A stretch of DNA of 64,000 nucleotides, taken from contig NZ_BMPU01000004.1 of assembly GCF_014647755.1 (NCBI RefSeq), positions 1 through 64,000 on the forward strand, written 5' to 3'. Each line of letters opens with the position of its first letter. Position 1 is the first letter of the stretch. Made by a program: the position numbers and the translations under genes. The notes below the pieces were generated by a model. That model was given only the letters and a program-made list of their open reading frames with translations. It searched no databases and was not told where the DNA came from. This DNA is from Porphyromonas pasteri (GTDB lineage Bacteria > Bacteroidota > Bacteroidia > Bacteroidales > Porphyromonadaceae). Positions 60,549-64,000 of the stretch are shown here, in pieces.

Positions 60549-61835
60549 TTACTTCTTCGTAGGACGGGGGATGAAGTCAAAGCCCGTGTAAGGACGAAGA
60601 GCCTCGGGGATGCGGATACCTTCAGGCGTCTGGTTGTTCTCCAGCAGCGCTGCGACGATACGGGGCAGAGCCAGTGCACTACCATTGAGCGTGTGCACGA
60701 GCTGGACACCCTGCTCAGCGTCACGATAGCGGCAGCGCAGGCGGTTGGCCTGATAGCTCTCGAAGTTGGACACAGAGCTGACCTCAAGCCAACGCTTCTG
60801 TGCAGCAGAGAAGACCTCGAAGTCATAGGTCAGTGCGCTGGTGAAGCTCATATCGCCACCGCTCAGACGCAGGATGCGCCAGGGCAGCTCAAGCTTCGTG
60901 ACGAGCGTCTCTACGTAGGCGACCATCTCATCGAGGCGCTGATAGCTGCGCTCGGGCTTGTCAATGCAGACGATCTCGACCTTGTCGAACTGGTGGAGGC
61001 GGTTCAGACCACGCACATCCTTACCATACGACCCAGCTTCGCGGCGGAAGCAGGCGGAGTAAGCTGTGTTGCGCACGGGCAGGTCCTTCTCCTCGAGGAT
61101 GACGTCACGATAGATATTCGTCACAGGCACCTCAGCCGTAGGGATGAGATAGAGGTTGTCCACCGTAGCGTGGTACATCTGCCCTTCCTTGTCGGGGAGC
61201 TGACCCGTGCCGTAGCCAGAGTCTTCGTTGACGACGTAGGGAGGCTGTACCTCGAGGTAACCAGCTTCACGAGCATTGTCGAGGAAGAAGTTGATGAGCG
61301 CGCGCTGCAGGCGAGCTCCATAACCCTTATAGACGGGGAAGCCAGCACCCGAGATCTTCACACCCAGCTCGAAGTCAATGAGGTCATAGTCCTTCGCCAG
61401 CTCCCAGTGGGGCTCGGCGGTAGCATCGAGTGCGGGCATCTCGCCACCAGTCTTGACGCAGACGTTGTCCTCAGCCGTAGCGCCTTCGGGCACGATGTCA
61501 GCGGGGAGGTTAGGTACAGAGAGCAGGATCTCACGGATCTTAGCTTCGGCCTCGGCCTTCTTCTCCTCAAGGCTCTTGCTTGCCTCCTTGAGCAGTGCCA
61601 CCTGAGAGCGGATGCTCTCAGCCTGCTCCTTGGCGCCCTGCTTCATCAGATCACCGATCTCCTTAGCGAGGGCCTTCTGACGAGAGAGGCTGGCATCGAG
61701 CTCCTGCTGAGAGCGACGGCGGATCTCATCGAAGTTCAGGACTTCGGTGATCGCTTCGCGTGCCTCGAATTGCTTCTTGCGGAGGCGCTCAATGACCGCC
61801 TCGGTATTCTCCTTGATTTGCTTGAGTGTAAGCAT
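60549..61835 (-). CDS. serS: serine-tRNA ligase
   Basis: A 428-residue class II synthetase. The N-terminal coiled coil that grips tRNA-Ser spans about residues 30-105 (SRQKALAKEIGDLMKQGA). The catalytic motifs are TAEVPVTNIYRD, motif 2 in FRREAGSYGKDVRGLNRLHQF, and motif 3 with LNGSALALPRIVAALLE. It is the third gene after rplU and rpmA on the same strand (gap 101 bp), a common Bacteroidota order. Confidence 0.97.
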   Translation of the reverse strand: MLTLKQIKENTEAVIERLRKKQFEAREAITEVLNFDEIRRRSQQELDASLSRQKALAKEIGDLMKQGAKEQAESIRSQVALLKEASKSLEEKKAEAEAKIREILLSVPNLPADIVPEGATAEDNVCVKTGGEMPALDATAEPHWELAKDYDLIDFELGVKISGAGFPVYKGYGARLQRALINFFLDNAREAGYLEVQPPYVVNEDSGYGTGQLPDKEGQMYHATVDNLYLIPTAEVPVTNIYRDVILEEKDLPVRNTAYSACFRREAGSYGKDVRGLNRLHQFDKVEIVCIDKPERSYQRLDEMVAYVETLVTKLELPWRILRLSGGDMSFTSALTYDFEVFSAAQKRWLEVSSVSNFESYQANRLRCRYRDAEQGVQLVHTLNGSALALPRIVAALLENNQTPEGIRIPEALRPYTGFDFIPRPTKK

Positions 61836-61936
61836 AATATCTCGTGTGGGGTATAATGAGAGGAGGTCGCTCCCTCCGGGCTGTGTAGACCCTTCTGGAG
61901 CAACCTCCGGTTGACTTGTCTGACGTGTGCTCCGTC

Positions 61937-62194
61937 TTAGGCCTCAGCCGAGATGGAGACGTACGAGCGGTCGTTCTTCTTGCGAGTGAAGACCACCTTA
62001 CCGTCGATCAGTGCATAGAGCGTGTGGTCCTTACCGATACCTACGCCTGCACCTGGGTGATGCTGCGTGCCACGCTGGCGGACGATGATGTTACCAGCCT
62101 TAGCGTGCTGACCACCGAAGAGCTTTACTCCGAGTCGCTTACTTTCTGATTCGCGTCCGTTCTTGGAGCTACCTACACCTTTTTTATGTGCCAT
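61937..62194 (-). CDS. rpmA: 50S ribosomal protein L27
   Basis: An 85-residue ribosomal protein. It begins [16 protein letters not shown], so there is no cleavable N-terminal extension of the Firmicutes type. [15 protein letters not shown] and the GKVVFTRKK tail are diagnostic. It reaches the peptidyl-transferase centre of the ribosome. It lies 36 bp after rplU in one operon. Confidence 0.98.
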   Translation of the reverse strand: MAHKKGVGSSKNGRESESKRLGVKLFGGQHAKAGNIIVRQRGTQHHPGAGVGIGKDHTLYALIDGKVVFTRKKNDRSYVSISAEA

Positions 62195-62230
62195 TGTCTT
62201 ATGTCTAAACTAATGCGGTGATACAATTAC

Positions 62231-62548
62231 TTACGCTACGATTTCCTTGACGAGGACTTCGCTGAACTGCTGGCGGTGGCCATTGAGCTTGCGATAGCCC
62301 TTACGGCGCTTCTTGTGGAAGACGAGTACCTTGTCGCCCTTTACAAGAGGCGTGATGATTTCGCACACGACCTTAGCACCAGCCACTACAGGCGTACCTA
62401 CAGTGACAGCACCATCCTTGTCTACGAGGAGGACCTTGTCGAATTCTACTACTGCGCCACTCTCTGCACCCTTGACGTGGTGAATGAAGAGGCGACGGCC
62501 CTGTTCTACATTGAACTGCTGGCCCTGAATGTCTACGATGACGTACAT
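62231..62548 (-). CDS. rplU: 50S ribosomal protein L21
   Basis: A 105-residue ribosomal protein. It begins [18 protein letters not shown] and contains the basic C-terminal [16 protein letters not shown], both typical. It heads the rplU-rpmA-serS operon. A structured leader (62577-62629) and a -7 box (62646-62653) lie upstream, so feedback control at the leader is possible. Confidence 0.98.
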   Translation of the reverse strand: MYVIVDIQGQQFNVEQGRRLFIHHVKGAESGAVVEFDKVLLVDKDGAVTVGTPVVAGAKVVCEIITPLVKGDKVLVFHKKRRKGYRKLNGHRQQFSEVLVKEIVA

Positions 62549-62576
62549 TATCGTTGATAACTAAAAAGTTAGCCCC

Positions 62577-62629
62577 GTAGGGTGCCACCCGCTCCACGAC
62601 GGAGGGATAGACTTCTTCTCCTACCCTAC
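62577..62629 (-). promoter_or_regulatory. folded leader of rplU
   Basis: GTAGGGT (62577-62583) pairs with ACCCTAC (62623-62629) and encloses an inner hairpin CTCC-ACGAC-GGAG (62592-62604). The layout resembles ribosomal-protein leaders that bind their own product, but no known leader class is recognised. Confidence 0.4.
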
Positions 62630-62645
62630 ATAGGAAATTCGGTCA

Positions 62646-62653
62646 CAAAGATA
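62646..62653 (-). promoter_or_regulatory. -7 box (TATCTTTG) for rplU-rpmA
   Basis: TATCTTTG on the minus strand, about 98 bp before the rplU ATG. Confidence 0.55.
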
Positions 62654-62814
62654 CAAAAATATCTGATAAAACACCTTGCACACCCTTGACTTTCACCGAA
62701 GAAACATCCTCAGTCCGAGCTCTTCCCCTACCCCACGCAAGGCAACATCTCCCTCCACCAAAGAAGCCCCCACTACAGCCTGCCGCACCACGGAGTCCCA
62801 CAGTAAGGGCTATG

Positions 62815-62916
62815 AACCTATATTGGTCACTGCTCCGACCTATATTGGTCAGCGCACGAACCTATATTGGTCGTCACGCCGACCTATATAGATCCACCCG
62901 ACGACCAATATAGGTT
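62815..62916. repeat. palindrome array A10, five words at exact 22-bp spacing
   Basis: ACCTATATAGGT-family words start at 62815, 62837, 62859, 62881 and 62903. The first (AACCTATATTGGTC) and last (GACCAATATAGGTT) are exact reverse complements, as in A7. It lies between the divergent rplU promoter and the nuclease-like gene. The remaining gap (62917-63103) shows nothing else. Confidence 0.93.
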
Positions 62917-63103
62917 GCAAAAGCCCCTTCACACCGAGACAACATAACACCATAAGGGCAAACCACTTACGAAACACATAGAAATGCTATCCAAACTCCT
63001 TTATCATTCTAGAAACCAAGCGACCGCTATACCTCCGACAGCCTCACCCAGATGAAGTCACACGCAGCGCACAGGATCCCGCGCCCTATCCTATCGAAAC
63101 TCG

Positions 63104-63111
63104 TACATTTG
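63104..63111 (+). promoter_or_regulatory. -7 box (TACATTTG) for the nuclease-like gene
   Basis: TACATTTG, about 120 bp upstream of the ATG at 63233. Confidence 0.45.
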
Positions 63112-63232
63112 CAGCCAGAGGGTATTGCAAATACAGGTAAGCGAACCCATCGAGTAGGAGTCTGCACCCCGCCCCCCCCTCTGGCTGAGCAAGGATATCA
63201 GACTTAGACAATCATCACAACACAAAATAAGT

Positions 63233-64000
63233 ATGGATACAGAGCTGGATATACAGCGATTCTTTCAAGAGGTAGCGAGCATCTGCGCCTTAGGACAAGC
63301 ACAGCAGGAGGAGCGAAATCGCAAAGGCGAAAACTACAATCTCTTTAGCATCCTTAGCATAGAGCGCTACGAATTAAAGCACTCCGCCCTAATCGCTAAT
63401 CTACTCGACCCCAAGGGAAGCCACGGATGCGGCGACGCCTTCCTAAGAGCTTTCTTTGAGATCGCACTGAAGGATCTCGCCTACCCTTTCGAGGACTGTA
63501 CACTCCCGCATAGCTATACAGAGTATTATACAGGCCCCATATCAGGCGACACCGGCGGGCGCATTGACATCCTCGTGAAAAGTAGCCGCTACGGACTCAT
63601 CATAGAGAACAAGATTTACGCTGGAGATCAAGACAAGCAACTGACTCGCTACGACAACTATGGCAGGGAGACTTTTGGTGCAGACGGATATCTCTTGGTT
63701 TATCTCACACTCTATGGATATGATGCCAGCAAAGAGAGCACAGCCACGAAAAACGCTGAGGAAGTAGGCTACTTTCGCCTATCGTACGCGGAAGACATCC
63801 TTCGCTGGCTGGAGCAATGCGTGCGACTGGCCGACAACAAGCCCCTCGTCCGAGAGTCTCTCAATCAGTATATCCGAACTATCAAGCAACTCACCTATCA
63901 AGATATGAATCAAGAGGACATCCAAAAAATCATTGATCTCGCAGTTGATCACCCCGAAGTAGTGGCCACGCTATCAAGCAAACGTGATGCAATCGCTCAG
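63233..64000 (+). CDS. PD-(D/E)XK nuclease-superfamily protein, 3' end beyond the window
   Basis: 256 codons are visible and the frame is still open at the edge. IERYELKHSALIANLLDPKG matches the start of the PDDEXK_4-type proteins of the superfamily. The catalytic core is GGRIDILV (Asp) followed by LIIENKIYAGDQDKQL (Glu-x-Lys), the hallmark arrangement. LVYLTLYG and the later helix fit too. Such proteins are often found with defence or mobile genes, but the actual activity is unproven. Codon use looks different from its neighbours (more AGA, TTA, AAT and ATA, lower GC), which suggests later acquisition. Confidence 0.85.
   Translation, partial: MDTELDIQRFFQEVASICALGQAQQEERNRKGENYNLFSILSIERYELKHSALIANLLDPKGSHGCGDAFLRAFFEIALKDLAYPFEDCTLPHSYTEYYTGPISGDTGGRIDILVKSSRYGLIIENKIYAGDQDKQLTRYDNYGRETFGADGYLLVYLTLYGYDASKESTATKNAEEVGYFRLSYAEDILRWLEQCVRLADNKPLVRESLNQYIRTIKQLTYQDMNQEDIQKIIDLAVDHPEVVATLSSKRDAIAQ

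Overview
The window looks like chromosome from a moderately GC-rich Bacteroidales, most likely a Porphyromonas or close relative. I base this on gene content and signals, not on a database search. Supporting signs are a SusC/SusD (RagA/RagB-type) pair, several TonB-dependent receptors, many Bacteroidota lipoproteins, a Rho factor with a long disordered insertion, a psd-pssA-DUF4834 cluster, an rplU-rpmA-serS cluster, and repeated Bacteroidota -7 promoter boxes (TAnnTTTG). I saw no insertion sequence, prophage, CRISPR array or rRNA operon.

Layout. 1-1068 is non-coding and holds three palindrome arrays. 1069-2917 is sufS-rnhB. 3067-10748 is a minus-strand surface cluster: a TonB receptor, two related His-rich lipoproteins and two paralogous DUF4876-like lipoproteins. 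10749-11868 is its leader, a dispersed repeat and another array. mnmA (11869-13041) converges on a long minus-strand run (13163-23922): TPR lipoprotein-like gene, pepT, dxr, rseP, rnz, a 1007-residue TPR protein and a beta-barrel. yebC, pheT and an M16 peptidase follow. tdh-kbl (29408-31622, plus strand) would degrade threonine to glycine and acetyl-CoA. Next come a C69 dipeptidase, flavodoxin, rho, tRNA-Arg(TCT), a DUF4248 gene, a small lipoprotein, a second TonB receptor, glnA, a DUF4298 gene and hpf. 44070-48639 is susD/susC with a long leader. Then come rlmN-recF-DUF721, a PpiD/SurA-like foldase, psd-pssA-DUF4834, a large M16 peptidase, a thioredoxin-like protein and the rplU-rpmA-serS operon. 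The right edge cuts a PD-(D/E)XK nuclease-like gene.

The most unusual feature is not a gene. The intergenic gaps contain at least thirteen arrays, plus one remnant, of short palindromes set at almost exactly 22 bp (range 21-23). Most are 102-103 bp long with five 14-bp words and unique 8-bp spacers. Each array repeats one palindromic word, and the word differs between arrays (ACCTATATAGGT, ACCAGTACTGGT, AGCTATATAGCT, CGTATATACG, CTACGTACGTAG, CAAACCAnTAGTnGTTTG). The first and last words are often reverse complements. Three four-word arrays sit inside a dispersed repeat that has two ungapped 318-bp copies and one diverged copy. The geometry, two helical turns per word, suggests phased protein-binding sites. 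Other points worth attention are Met-rich and short leader ORFs with hairpins upstream of susC and of the first TonB receptor, a duplicated promoter, and a premature stop in one DUF4876 paralogue.
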